A DNA stretch of 9,323 nucleotides. Source: Phycisphaerales bacterium (GTDB taxonomy: Bacteria; Planctomycetota; Phycisphaerae; Phycisphaerales; UBA1924). The notes below the pieces were generated by a model. It was not told where the DNA came from. It did not search any database and saw nothing but the letters and a program-made list of their open reading frames with translations. The number at the start of each line of letters is the position of its first letter. The first letter of the stretch is position 1. Location: contig JAGVLZ010000350.1 in NCBI GenBank assembly GCA_020054055.1, positions 1 through 9,323 of the forward strand, written 5' to 3'. Position numbers and translations under genes: made by a program. This document shows, piece by piece, positions 1-5,603 of this stretch.

Positions 1-469
1 CCCGGCGCGTCGTGGTGCGGGCCACATGGAGGTGGGCCGCGAGGAGCGTGCCGCCGGGGAGGACGAACGAATCGAGCGGCTTCAGCGGCTCGTTGAACTT
101 GTCGATCGCGGATTCGAGGCGATCGACTTGCTGCTGAGTGATTCGGAGGCGCGAGGCGGGCGTTTCATGCGGCTCAATCGGGACGCACAGGTCCGCGCCG
201 ACATCGAAGAGGTCGTGCTGGATGCGGAGGAGTTCCTGGGCGATGGCGCCGACGAGCGGAGCATCCGCCTCTTCACTCGAAGACTTGTTCAGAGGCGGCT
301 TCCTTCCGAGTTGAACTGAGGCGATGACGATTCCGAGAGATGAGTTGGCCTCGTCGACGTCGCCATAGGCCGCGACGCGAGGGGAAGTCTTTGAGACGGT
401 GTGGCCATCGCCGAGCATGGTCTGGCCGGAATCGCCGAACTTGGTGTAGATCTTGGAGAGGCGGACCAT
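1..469 (-). CDS. PduO-type cob(I)alamin adenosyltransferase (partial, 3' end outside window)
   Basis: Reading the minus strand from the ATG at 469-467 gives 156 codons with no stop before the window edge. Residues 7-20 hold the family's N-terminal ATP-binding segment (IYTKFGDSGQTMLG), followed by VSK and RVAAYGDVDEANSSLG (residues 31-46). IQHDLFDVGADL (83-94) matches the second helix, and the visible end FVLPGG...HVARTTTRR is the conserved C-terminal active-site region. The family transfers the 5'-deoxyadenosyl group from ATP to cob(I)alamin, making coenzyme B12 in the cytoplasm. The start fits the family N-terminus, although no strong Shine-Dalgarno precedes it. It lies 264 bp downstream of fusA. 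Oddity: residues about 55-70 (GRKPPLNKSSSEEADA) are encoded by a palindromic repeat (262-305), inserted in frame between the first two helices. The family is clear; the full length and the substrate form (cobalamin or a cobyrinic precursor) cannot be judged here. Confidence 0.9.
   Translation of the reverse strand, partial: MVRLSKIYTKFGDSGQTMLGDGHTVSKTSPRVAAYGDVDEANSSLGIVIASVQLGRKPPLNKSSSEEADAPLVGAIAQELLRIQHDLFDVGADLCVPIEPHETPASRLRITQQQVDRLESAIDKFNEPLKPLDSFVLPGGTLLAAHLHVARTTTRR
262..305 (-). repeat. Palindromic element family A, copy 1 (inside adenosyltransferase gene)
   Basis: A 44-bp copy of a short element found three times in the window. On the minus strand it begins AAGGAAGCCGCCTCTGA and ends AGAGGCGGATG. 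The arms CCGCCTCT and AGAGGCGG form an 8-bp inverted repeat around a TCTTCGA core. It is read in the phase A|AGG|AAG|CCG, giving the hydrophilic stretch RKPPLNKSSSEEADA. Related copies lie at 4638-4673 and 5562-5603. Confidence 0.85.
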
Positions 470-733
470 GCGGGGATGGTAACTCTTCAGCCCTGAATCG
501 CCCTTGGAACGGGCGTGCGATGGTTGCCAGCGGCGCAGCCGCTGGAATCGGGTGACTTGACAAATCTTCGCCTTGAAATGGGCGAGCGAACCCGCGAGCC
601 CACCCATTCATGGCCTGCGAAGAGAAGCACCTGAGCGAATGGCACCAGACGGTGCGCATCTGGCAAGCATCGCGGGCCCGTTTTGCGGGCGGGTATAGAG
701 ATCATCCGGGGACCGCATAGAATCCGATCTCGC
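470..733. other. Intergenic region between fusA and the adenosyltransferase, rich in small hairpins
   Basis: I see no convincing gene in these 264 bp. They contain several short perfect inverted repeats: 499-503/511-515 (5 bp, loop 7), 527-534/538-545 (8 bp, loop 3), 642-646/651-655 (5 bp, loop 4) and 676-680/686-690 (5 bp, loop 5). The last lies about 45 bp after the fusA stop, but no T-run follows it on the minus strand, so a classical intrinsic terminator is not supported. No clear sigma70-type promoter for the adenosyltransferase gene was recognised. The density of palindromes suggests a mosaic of interspersed repeats rather than unique regulatory sequence. Confidence 0.5.
527..545. repeat. 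Perfect GC-rich hairpin repeat
   Basis: CCAGCGGC and GCCGCTGG form an 8-bp perfect stem with a 3-nt loop (GCA). It lies 58 bp upstream of the adenosyltransferase start. Its compactness resembles REP-like palindromes. No second copy was found in this window, so membership of a repeat family is inference. Confidence 0.55.
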
Positions 734-2842
734 TTACGCCCCCGCCGCCACGACTTCCTTCACCATCGCCGCCGGCAACTGGCGATACTCCAGCGGCTCC
801 ATGCTGCTGCTCGCGCGACCCTGGCTCATGGACCGTAGCGTCGTCGTGTAGCCGAAGAGTTCGGAGAGCGGGATCTCGGCGGTGATGAGCCGGGTGTTCC
901 CGCGTTCTTCGGTGTGGACGATCATGCCGCGGCGTGAGGCCACGTCGCCAGTGATCGAGCCGAAGTAGTCCTCGGGGGTCGTGATGACGACTTTCATGAT
1001 CGGTTCGAGGAGGGTGAGGCCGGCTTTCTGCGCGGCGTCGATGAGCGCGAGGCGTCCCGCCTGCTCGAAAGCGATCTGCGACGAGTCGACCGCGTGGACC
1101 GAGCCGTCGACCAACGTGGCCTTGATGTTGATGAGCGGGTAGCCCGCCATGACGCCCGAGATGGCGGTGGTGCGGATGCCGTGCTCGACGGAGGGGATGT
1201 ATTCCTTGGGGATCGAGCCGCCGACGACCTTGTTCTCGAAGGCGATGTTGTTCTCGAAGTCGAGTTCTTCCTCGGCGGCCTGGGCCTTGGTGAAGGGTTC
1301 GAGGTGGATCGTGCAATCGCCGAACTGGCCGCGGCCGCCCGTCTGCTTGACGAACTTGCCTCGGACGTACTCGGCCTTGCGCGTGATCGCCTCGCGGTAG
1401 GAGACGCGGGGCTTGCCGACCTCGACGTTGACCTTCATGTCGCGGACGAGTTTGTTCTTGATGATCTCGAGGTGGAGTTCGCCCATGCCGCTGATGATGG
1501 TCTGGCCCGTCTCATCGTCGAACATCGAGCGGAACGAGGGGTCCTCGCGGCGGATGACGGTGAGGGCATCGCCCAGTTTCCGCTTGTCCTCGGCGGTCTT
1601 GGCCTCGATCGACATGCTGATGACCGGCTCGGGGAAGGTCATGCGCTCGAGTTGAATGACATGATCGGGGTCGCAGAGGGTGTCGCCGGTCATGGAGTCC
1701 TTGAGGCCGACGACGGCGACGATGCGTCCCGGCCCCGCTTCTTCGAGCGGGATGCGGTTCTGGGCGTGCATCTCGAACATGCGCGAGATGATTTCCTTCT
1801 TGCTGTTGTTCGCGTTGAGGACGCGGGTGCCCTTGGTCATCTTGCCGGAGTAGACGCGGACGTAGGTGAGGTCGCCGTGGGTGTCGGAGACGACCTTGAA
1901 GACGAGGCCGGCGAAGGGGGCCTTCTCGGAGTGAGGGCGGGAGAGTTTTTCGTCGAAGTCGCGCGGGTTGGTTCCCACGACGTCCTTCTTCTCGAGGGGG
2001 GAGGGGAGATAGTCGATCACGCCGTCGAGGAGCAACTGCACGCCGATGTTGCGGAGCGCGGCGCCGCAGAACACGGCGTAGCACTTCTCCGCGATGACCC
2101 CCTTGCGGATCGCACGGCGGATGTCGTCTTCGGTGGGCTTCTGCTCGTTGAGAACTTTTTCGAGGAGGGCGTCGTCGAAATGCGTCGCCTGGTCCACGAG
2201 TTCGTGGTAGTAGAGTTCGGCCATGTCCTTCATGTCGTCGGGAACCTCGGCCTCGGTCATCACCGCGCCGAGTTCGCTCGCGTCGAAGTAGATCGCTTTC
2301 ATGCGGACGAGGTCGATGATGCCCTTGAGTTCGTGCCCGTGACCGATGGCGATCTGCACCGCCACGGCGTTCGCGCCGAGCCGCTCGCGGATCGACTTGA
2401 ACGAGAACTCCCAGTCGGCGCCGATCTTGTCCATCTTGTTGATGAAGCAGAGGCGGGGGACGCCGTAGCGGTCGGCCTGGCGCCAGACGGTCTCGGACTG
2501 GGCCTCGACGCCTTCCTTGCCGTCAAAGACCGCGACCGCGCCGTCGAGCACGCGCATCGAGCGTTCGACTTCGATGGTGAAGTCGACGTGCCCCGGGGTG
2601 TCGATGAGGTTGATCATGTAGTCCTCGCCGTTGCGCGTCCAAGGGCAGGTGGTGGCGGCGGACTGGATCGTGATGCCGCGCTCCTGCTCTTCCTGGAGGA
2701 AGTCCATGGTCGCGGTCCCCTCGTGGACCTCGCCGAGTTTGTAGTTCTTGCCCGTGTAGAACAGGATGCGCTCGGAGACGGTGGTCTTGCCGGCGTCGAT
2801 GTGGGCGCAGATGCCGATGTTGCGGATGTGTGCGAGGTCCAT
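734..2842 (-). CDS. fusA: Translation elongation factor G
   Basis: A GTPase that drives ribosomal translocation and, with ribosome recycling factor, subunit splitting; cytoplasmic. From the chosen ATG the protein is 702 residues, typical for EF-G. The G domain shows the P-loop AHIDAGKT (13-20), RGITI (55-59), DTPGH (81-85) and NKMD (135-138). Domain II has LTYVRVYSG (325-333), domain III has SGMGELHLEI (451-460), and domain IV has VKQTGGRGQFGD (498-509). The decoding-site loop VDGSVHAVDSS carries a histidine at 583, and the C-terminal domain ends LRSMSQGRA. The ATG at 2842 is preferred over an in-frame start at 2914: it matches the family N-terminus (MxxxxIRNIGICAHID) and has CAGGA 8 nt upstream. 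It stands alone, not beside rpsL, rpsG or tuf, and has its own promoter and long leader. It could be a spirochaete/planctomycete-type EF-G paralogue rather than the only housekeeping copy; the sequence alone does not decide. Confidence 0.97.
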   Translation of the reverse strand: MDLAHIRNIGICAHIDAGKTTVSERILFYTGKNYKLGEVHEGTATMDFLQEEQERGITIQSAATTCPWTRNGEDYMINLIDTPGHVDFTIEVERSMRVLDGAVAVFDGKEGVEAQSETVWRQADRYGVPRLCFINKMDKIGADWEFSFKSIRERLGANAVAVQIAIGHGHELKGIIDLVRMKAIYFDASELGAVMTEAEVPDDMKDMAELYYHELVDQATHFDDALLEKVLNEQKPTEDDIRRAIRKGVIAEKCYAVFCGAALRNIGVQLLLDGVIDYLPSPLEKKDVVGTNPRDFDEKLSRPHSEKAPFAGLVFKVVSDTHGDLTYVRVYSGKMTKGTRVLNANNSKKEIISRMFEMHAQNRIPLEEAGPGRIVAVVGLKDSMTGDTLCDPDHVIQLERMTFPEPVISMSIEAKTAEDKRKLGDALTVIRREDPSFRSMFDDETGQTIISGMGELHLEIIKNKLVRDMKVNVEVGKPRVSYREAITRKAEYVRGKFVKQTGGRGQFGDCTIHLEPFTKAQAAEEELDFENNIAFENKVVGGSIPKEYIPSVEHGIRTTAISGVMAGYPLINIKATLVDGSVHAVDSSQIAFEQAGRLALIDAAQKAGLTLLEPIMKVVITTPEDYFGSITGDVASRRGMIVHTEERGNTRLITAEIPLSELFGYTTTLRSMSQGRASSSMEPLEYRQLPAAMVKEVVAAGA

Positions 2843-2850
2843 GGGGATCG

Positions 2851-2855
2851 TCCTG
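2851..2855 (-). promoter_or_regulatory. Ribosome binding site of fusA
   Basis: CAGGA on the minus strand, 8 nt before the ATG at 2842. It decides the start in favour of 2842 over the in-frame codon at 2914, whose extra 24 residues look unlike any EF-G N-terminus. Confidence 0.7.
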
Positions 2856-3007
2856 GGGGATTGCGGCTTGAGGCTTGCGGGTTTGGGAACGGGGAGCGAG
2901 TGACTTTGGATCAACCACCCACGGCCGCTTTGGTCGGTGGTGGCGTGACTTTTTCAGTGAGAGGACTGCTTGACGCGGGCGTCCGCCCCCCCGCCCCCGG
3001 AAAGGGG

Positions 3008-3076
3008 TCAACGATTGGCCGCACGCGGCGGCCGATGGCGTGAGGGACGGGAGTTGTCGTCGTCGTCGGAGTCCAT
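3008..3076 (-). CDS. Possible 22-residue upstream ORF in the fusA leader
   Basis: An ATG about 20 nt inside the predicted fusA transcript opens a 22-codon frame. It starts MDSDDDDNSR and ends with an arginine-rich RPSRHRPPRAANR before TGA. The only ribosome-binding hint is GGGGA about 5 nt upstream. The hairpin at 3014-3036 falls within its 3' half, an arrangement seen in translation-coupled attenuators. The acidic and then basic composition may just reflect GAC and CGN repeats. I do not recognise it, and it may well be untranslated. Confidence 0.2.
   Translation of the reverse strand: MDSDDDDNSRPSRHRPPRAANR
3014..3036 (-). other. Stem-loop in fusA leader
   Basis: GGCCGC (3017-3022) pairs perfectly with GCGGCC (3028-3033) around a 5-nt loop. 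The stem extends by a G-T wobble and two A-T pairs to 3014 and 3036. No T-run follows on the minus strand, so it is a leader structure rather than a standard terminator. Confidence 0.5.
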
Positions 3077-3101
3077 AGTGTCCCCATCGGAAGGGTGAAG
3101 A

Positions 3102-3129
3102 ATACTAACAGGGACCGGAAGCGGGTCAA
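3102..3129 (-). promoter_or_regulatory. Sigma70-type promoter with extended -10, upstream of fusA
   Basis: On the minus strand TTGACC (3129-3124, five of six consensus bases) is followed after 16 bp by TAGTAT (3107-3102, four of six). TGT immediately before the -10 forms an extended -10 (TGn). The expected start of transcription is near 3095, giving a leader of about 250 nt to the fusA ATG. The promoter begins only 27 bp past the stop of the wzy-like gene, just beyond the nested palindrome at 3152-3211. Confidence 0.7.
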
Positions 3130-3151
3130 GGGGAGGCGTGGGGCGGCTCAC

Positions 3152-3211
3152 CGGCTCAGTTTGACGGTGGCACGGGTTTCCAACCCGTGCGGTTTTCGTC
3201 AAACTGAGCCG
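3152..3211. repeat. 60-bp nested palindromic element (family B) at the 3' end of the wzy-like gene
   Basis: The outer arms CGGCTCAGTTTGACG (3152-3166) and its exact complement (3197-3211) form a 15-bp perfect inverted repeat. Inside it, GCACGGGTT (3170-3178) and AACCCGTGC (3182-3190) form a second perfect 9-bp stem with a 3-nt loop. The element encodes the last residues of the wzy-like protein (ENRTGWKPVPPSN) and its TGA stop (3158-3156). It separates that gene from the fusA promoter and may also slow or end transcription, although no T-run follows. Confidence 0.85.
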
Positions 3212-5564
3212 ATGCCGCGAGGCGTTCCATTTCCGCCTTCTCGGTGTCGGTCAGCCCTTTGAGGGGGTCGAGGTGAAGATTGGCATGGACTTCGAGGGCG
3301 CGCCGGGCCCAGCGTGCGGCTTCCTCGGGTTGGTCGAGTTGGGCGTACAGGCGCGCGAGGTGGAGTGGGGGGGTGAGGCCGTGGGGATCGAGGGGGGTGG
3401 CGCGGAGCCAGGCGTTTATCGCGGTCGGAATGGAATCCGGATTGCTGATCATCGCAGCGCGGGCTTCCACCAGACGGGCGTAGCGTCCCCATGCGATTGC
3501 TGATTTGGGACCGTTCCGCGTTGCACGATCTTGGGCATTCGAGATGATGTGGCGAGTTCTCAATTGAAATTCGGCGGGTGCTTTGCTCGACTTTTCAACT
3601 GCAACACGCCATTCAATCGAGGTGGACGAATCAAGAGTGTCGGGAAGCGGGACCAGGAAGCCCAGTCTTGGGCCGTAAGCCGAAATCAGATCACCTAGCG
3701 CTTGTTCGAGAATATCTACATCAGGAGGTTGACCTTGTGTCATGGCAGCCTGCACGCGCAATGAAGCACGATACAAGCGTTCTTCAAACTGGAATATGTC
3801 GGCAGAGATGCCTGCAATGATCGAAGCAACTCCAAGCCCCGTTGCCATCAGTAGGCGTGACACAGCCAGAGTTTGTGTGGGTCGTGCTTTAGGCGTCCCT
3901 GCCAGCGCGATGCATGCGGTGGCCCACCCCACCGAACTCGTGAACACCCCCGTCACCTCGATCATGCAGTGGGTGCCAAGCACGACCGCCGCGCCGAAGA
4001 GCGCGATGGAAAGCGCCCGGGGGTCGATCTCCGCCAGACGCGACCCCGTCCGCGCCACCAGCCACCACGCCAGCCCCGCGAGCGCGTACACGACCAGCAT
4101 CTCCGGCAGCATCGCGGCCCATTCGCACCACCAGGAGAAACCCAGCGAGGCGAAGATGACAACCGGGGGTGCCACCACGCATCCCGCTTCGGGCGCGTGG
4201 TGCGGACGGGCAGAAGCGCCCGAATCGCGCTCCCGCCCCATCACCGACCCGCCCAAAGCAGTGGCGTCCGTGGTGGCACCCGCAGCACCATGCTTGCTCA
4301 AGGCAGCAAGCATGCCACACCGATAGAGCCACACCACCCACAATGCCACCCACGCTGCGCCGAAGAAGCCGAGCGTCGCGAGCCAGTCCATCGGGAGGCA
4401 GTGGGGGGAGTCGATCTCTTCGGGATTCGTGGGCTCTTTGTGAAGGAGGTACTGATCCTTGAATCCGGCGGGGCCGGTGCCGAAGATCGGGTGCGCGAGG
4501 ATGATGCGCGCCGCGGCAAGGAGGTATTGCCAGCGGAAGTAGAGGCTCAGTTCGCCGATGCGCTCGCCGATGAGTCCCCGGAGGCAGATGGCGAGGAGGG
4601 CGAGGATCGGGAGGATGATCGGGGCGTAGCGAAGGAGCATCCGCCTCTTCGAGGACTCAGAGGCGGCTTCCTTGTGTGCTCCGATCCAATGCGCTGTGAT
4701 GACGCATGTGCATCCGAGTGCGCCGGCGCTGATGGCTCCCTTTGATCCTGAGAGTGCGAGGCCTGTTGCCGCGATGGCGGTTGTGAGCCAGAGAAGCCCC
4801 GCTTCGCCGGTTGTGACGGCGCTGCTTCGCGCGGATCGCGTCGCGCTGATCGCGAGCGACAAGAACGCTGCGCACCCCGCGGCCATGATCGAGCCGTAGA
4901 CGTTTGAGAGTCCGAACCAGCCCGTCGCTTCCGCCTGCACCAGTCGTCGCTCGAAGAGGCGTGCGCTGACCGACCCGGGCTGGAACCCCTGTGCCGCCAG
5001 CATCTCATCCTTCTTCGCGTTGAAGTCCGCGACCAGACGCGGATGCTCGATGAAGACCTGCATCGCCCCCTTCGCGCCGAGCACGATCACCACACCGAGA
5101 AGGGTCATCGTGGCCGTGCGCATGACCGCGCTATCCCGCGCCGCCATCGAGAGCGCCCACGCGCCGATGATCGCGCTCGCCCACGATGAGCCGAGGATCA
5201 TGGATTGGAAATCGCCGTGAGTGGGGGGTGTGCCGCCGATCGCGGTCAGCGGCGTAAGTACCCACCCATGCAGCGCGACGCCGACGCAGCCGACAAGCGC
5301 AAGCAATCCCGTTCTCCACGCGATGCCTCGCCCAGCGCGTCCCTCGGCCCAGATGATCGCGCTCGCCGCGAGCCACACGAGCGCATCGAACAGCAGGCTC
5401 ATCGCGGGGGTGCGCGTGGTGTCGGGGGACCAACTGGTGAGGGGATCAATGTCCCAGTAGGGGATGCGCGAGGGCGAGGACATGAGGCGCGCGAGGGCGC
5501 TGAAGAGAATGATGCTGACGCCCGACCAGCGTGCGAAGAGTTCGGCGCGTGTCGCGGGCATCAT
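3156..5564 (-). CDS. O-antigen ligase/Wzy-like polytopic membrane protein with C-terminal TPR-like region
   Basis: An 802-residue protein with about 10-12 hydrophobic segments up to residue ~590, followed by a soluble tail. Residues 360-410 (IFGTGPAGFKDQYLL...DSPHCLPMDWLATLGFFGAAW) match the Wzy_C/O-antigen-ligase signature (GxGxxxF...HNxxLxxLxxxGxxG), with HC in place of HN. This family polymerises or ligates lipid-linked glycans at the periplasmic face of the inner membrane. Residues about 715-765 (AINAWLRATPLDPHGL, LARLYAQLDQPEEAARWARRALEV) resemble TPR units, common in such proteins. The start lies 22 bp after the wecA-like stop, with GAGGAAG 6 nt upstream; ATG-ATG leaves the exact first Met open. 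Three palindromic elements lie within it: residues 298-309, about 416-466, and 785 to the end. GC content drops to about 51% (hand count) over 3541-3840. Polymerase versus ligase cannot be decided. Confidence 0.8.
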   Translation of the reverse strand: MMPATRAELFARWSGVSIILFSALARLMSSPSRIPYWDIDPLTSWSPDTTRTPAMSLLFDALVWLAASAIIWAEGRAGRGIAWRTGLLALVGCVGVALHGWVLTPLTAIGGTPPTHGDFQSMILGSSWASAIIGAWALSMAARDSAVMRTATMTLLGVVIVLGAKGAMQVFIEHPRLVADFNAKKDEMLAAQGFQPGSVSARLFERRLVQAEATGWFGLSNVYGSIMAAGCAAFLSLAISATRSARSSAVTTGEAGLLWLTTAIAATGLALSGSKGAISAGALGCTCVITAHWIGAHKEAASESSKRRMLLRYAPIILPILALLAICLRGLIGERIGELSLYFRWQYLLAAARIILAHPIFGTGPAGFKDQYLLHKEPTNPEEIDSPHCLPMDWLATLGFFGAAWVALWVVWLYRCGMLAALSKHGAAGATTDATALGGSVMGRERDSGASARPHHAPEAGCVVAPPVVIFASLGFSWWCEWAAMLPEMLVVYALAGLAWWLVARTGSRLAEIDPRALSIALFGAAVVLGTHCMIEVTGVFTSSVGWATACIALAGTPKARPTQTLAVSRLLMATGLGVASIIAGISADIFQFEERLYRASLRVQAAMTQGQPPDVDILEQALGDLISAYGPRLGFLVPLPDTLDSSTSIEWRVAVEKSSKAPAEFQLRTRHIISNAQDRATRNGPKSAIAWGRYARLVEARAAMISNPDSIPTAINAWLRATPLDPHGLTPPLHLARLYAQLDQPEEAARWARRALEVHANLHLDPLKGLTDTEKAEMERLAASAQFDENRTGWKPVPPSN
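4167..4318. repeat. Composite palindromic block encoding a loop of the wzy-like protein
   Basis: GGGTGCCACCACG (4167-4179) and its exact complement (4269-4281) are 13-bp inverted repeats bounding 115 bp. Inside them, TTCGGGCGC (4188-4196) and GCGCCCGAA (4216-4224) form a 9-bp inverted repeat. Overlapping the right end, CATGCTTGCT (4289-4298) and AGCAAGCATG (4305-4314) form a 10-bp stem, with GTGGCA/TGCCAC arms at 4273-4278 and 4313-4318. The block encodes residues about 416-466, a hydrophilic Ala/Gly-rich stretch between two hydrophobic segments. It shares GGTGGCAC with element B (3166-3173 and 4272-4279). Confidence 0.7.
4638..4673 (-). repeat. Palindromic element family A, copy 2 (inside wzy-like gene)
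   Basis: A 36-bp copy, exactly 12 codons, from AAGGAAGCCGCCTCTGAG to AGAGGCGGATG on the minus strand, with intact 8-bp arms CCGCCTCT/AGAGGCGG. It is read in the phase AAG|GAA|GCC, giving KEAASESSKRRM (residues 298-309). This lies in the loop between two hydrophobic helices. Confidence 0.85.
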
Positions 5565-5603
5565 CCGCTTCTTCCTCGAAGACTCGTCATAGGCGGCTTC
5601 CTT
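5562..5603 (-). repeat. Palindromic element family A, copy 3 (wecA-like/wzy-like junction)
   Basis: A 42-bp, more diverged copy: AAGGAAGCCGCCTATGA to AAGCGGATG on the minus strand, with CCGCCTAT replacing CCGCCTCT. Its TATGA contains the TGA stop of the wecA-like gene (5589-5587). Its GAGGAAG (5577-5571) is the ribosome binding site of the wzy-like gene, and its last ATG (5564-5562) is that gene's first start codon. The wecA-like tail is read in the third phase, (G)AA|GGA|AGC. Confidence 0.8.
5571..5577 (-). promoter_or_regulatory. Ribosome binding site of the wzy-like gene, within repeat copy 3
   Basis: GAGGAAG on the minus strand, 6 nt before the first ATG (5564) and 9 nt before the second (5561). 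It lies entirely inside the family A element. Confidence 0.65.

Larger units (their letters stand above)
2843..3155 (-). other. fusA leader and intergenic region
   Basis: These 313 bp hold the fusA promoter (3102-3129), a likely leader transcript of about 250 nt, and no convincing conserved gene. Structures in the leader are a hairpin at 3014-3036, a C/G homopolymeric tract around 2987-3000 (G-rich in the transcript), and a 6-bp stem with arms 2914-2919 and 2936-2941. A GAC trinucleotide run lies around 3056-3068. The start-proximal part carries the fusA Shine-Dalgarno. Whether the leader regulates fusA is inference. Confidence 0.5.

Noticed and set aside
26..319. A 97-codon plus-strand frame at the left edge
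   Set aside because: It lies opposite the adenosyltransferase, whose conserved motifs on the minus strand fix the coding strand.
676..690. Intrinsic terminator after fusA
   Set aside because: The stem is only 5 bp and no T-run follows it on the minus strand.
2843..2914. EF-G start at 2914, 24 residues earlier
   Set aside because: The extra residues do not resemble EF-G N-termini, and CAGGA is correctly spaced before 2842.
2987..3000. G-quadruplex in the fusA leader
   Set aside because: There are long G runs on the minus strand, but four separate GGG tracts with proper loops are not clearly available.
1094..3043. A 649-codon open frame on the plus strand antisense to fusA
   Set aside because: Its composition (runs of D, E, G, V, A, L, H) is the usual shadow of a GC-rich gene. 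It shows no recognisable motif, and the minus-strand frame is unmistakable EF-G.
3873..4745. A 290-codon plus-strand frame opposite the wzy-like gene
   Set aside because: It is rich in R, H, P and E as expected for an antisense shadow, and it spans the repeat block; the opposite strand has clear membrane helices and the ligase signature.
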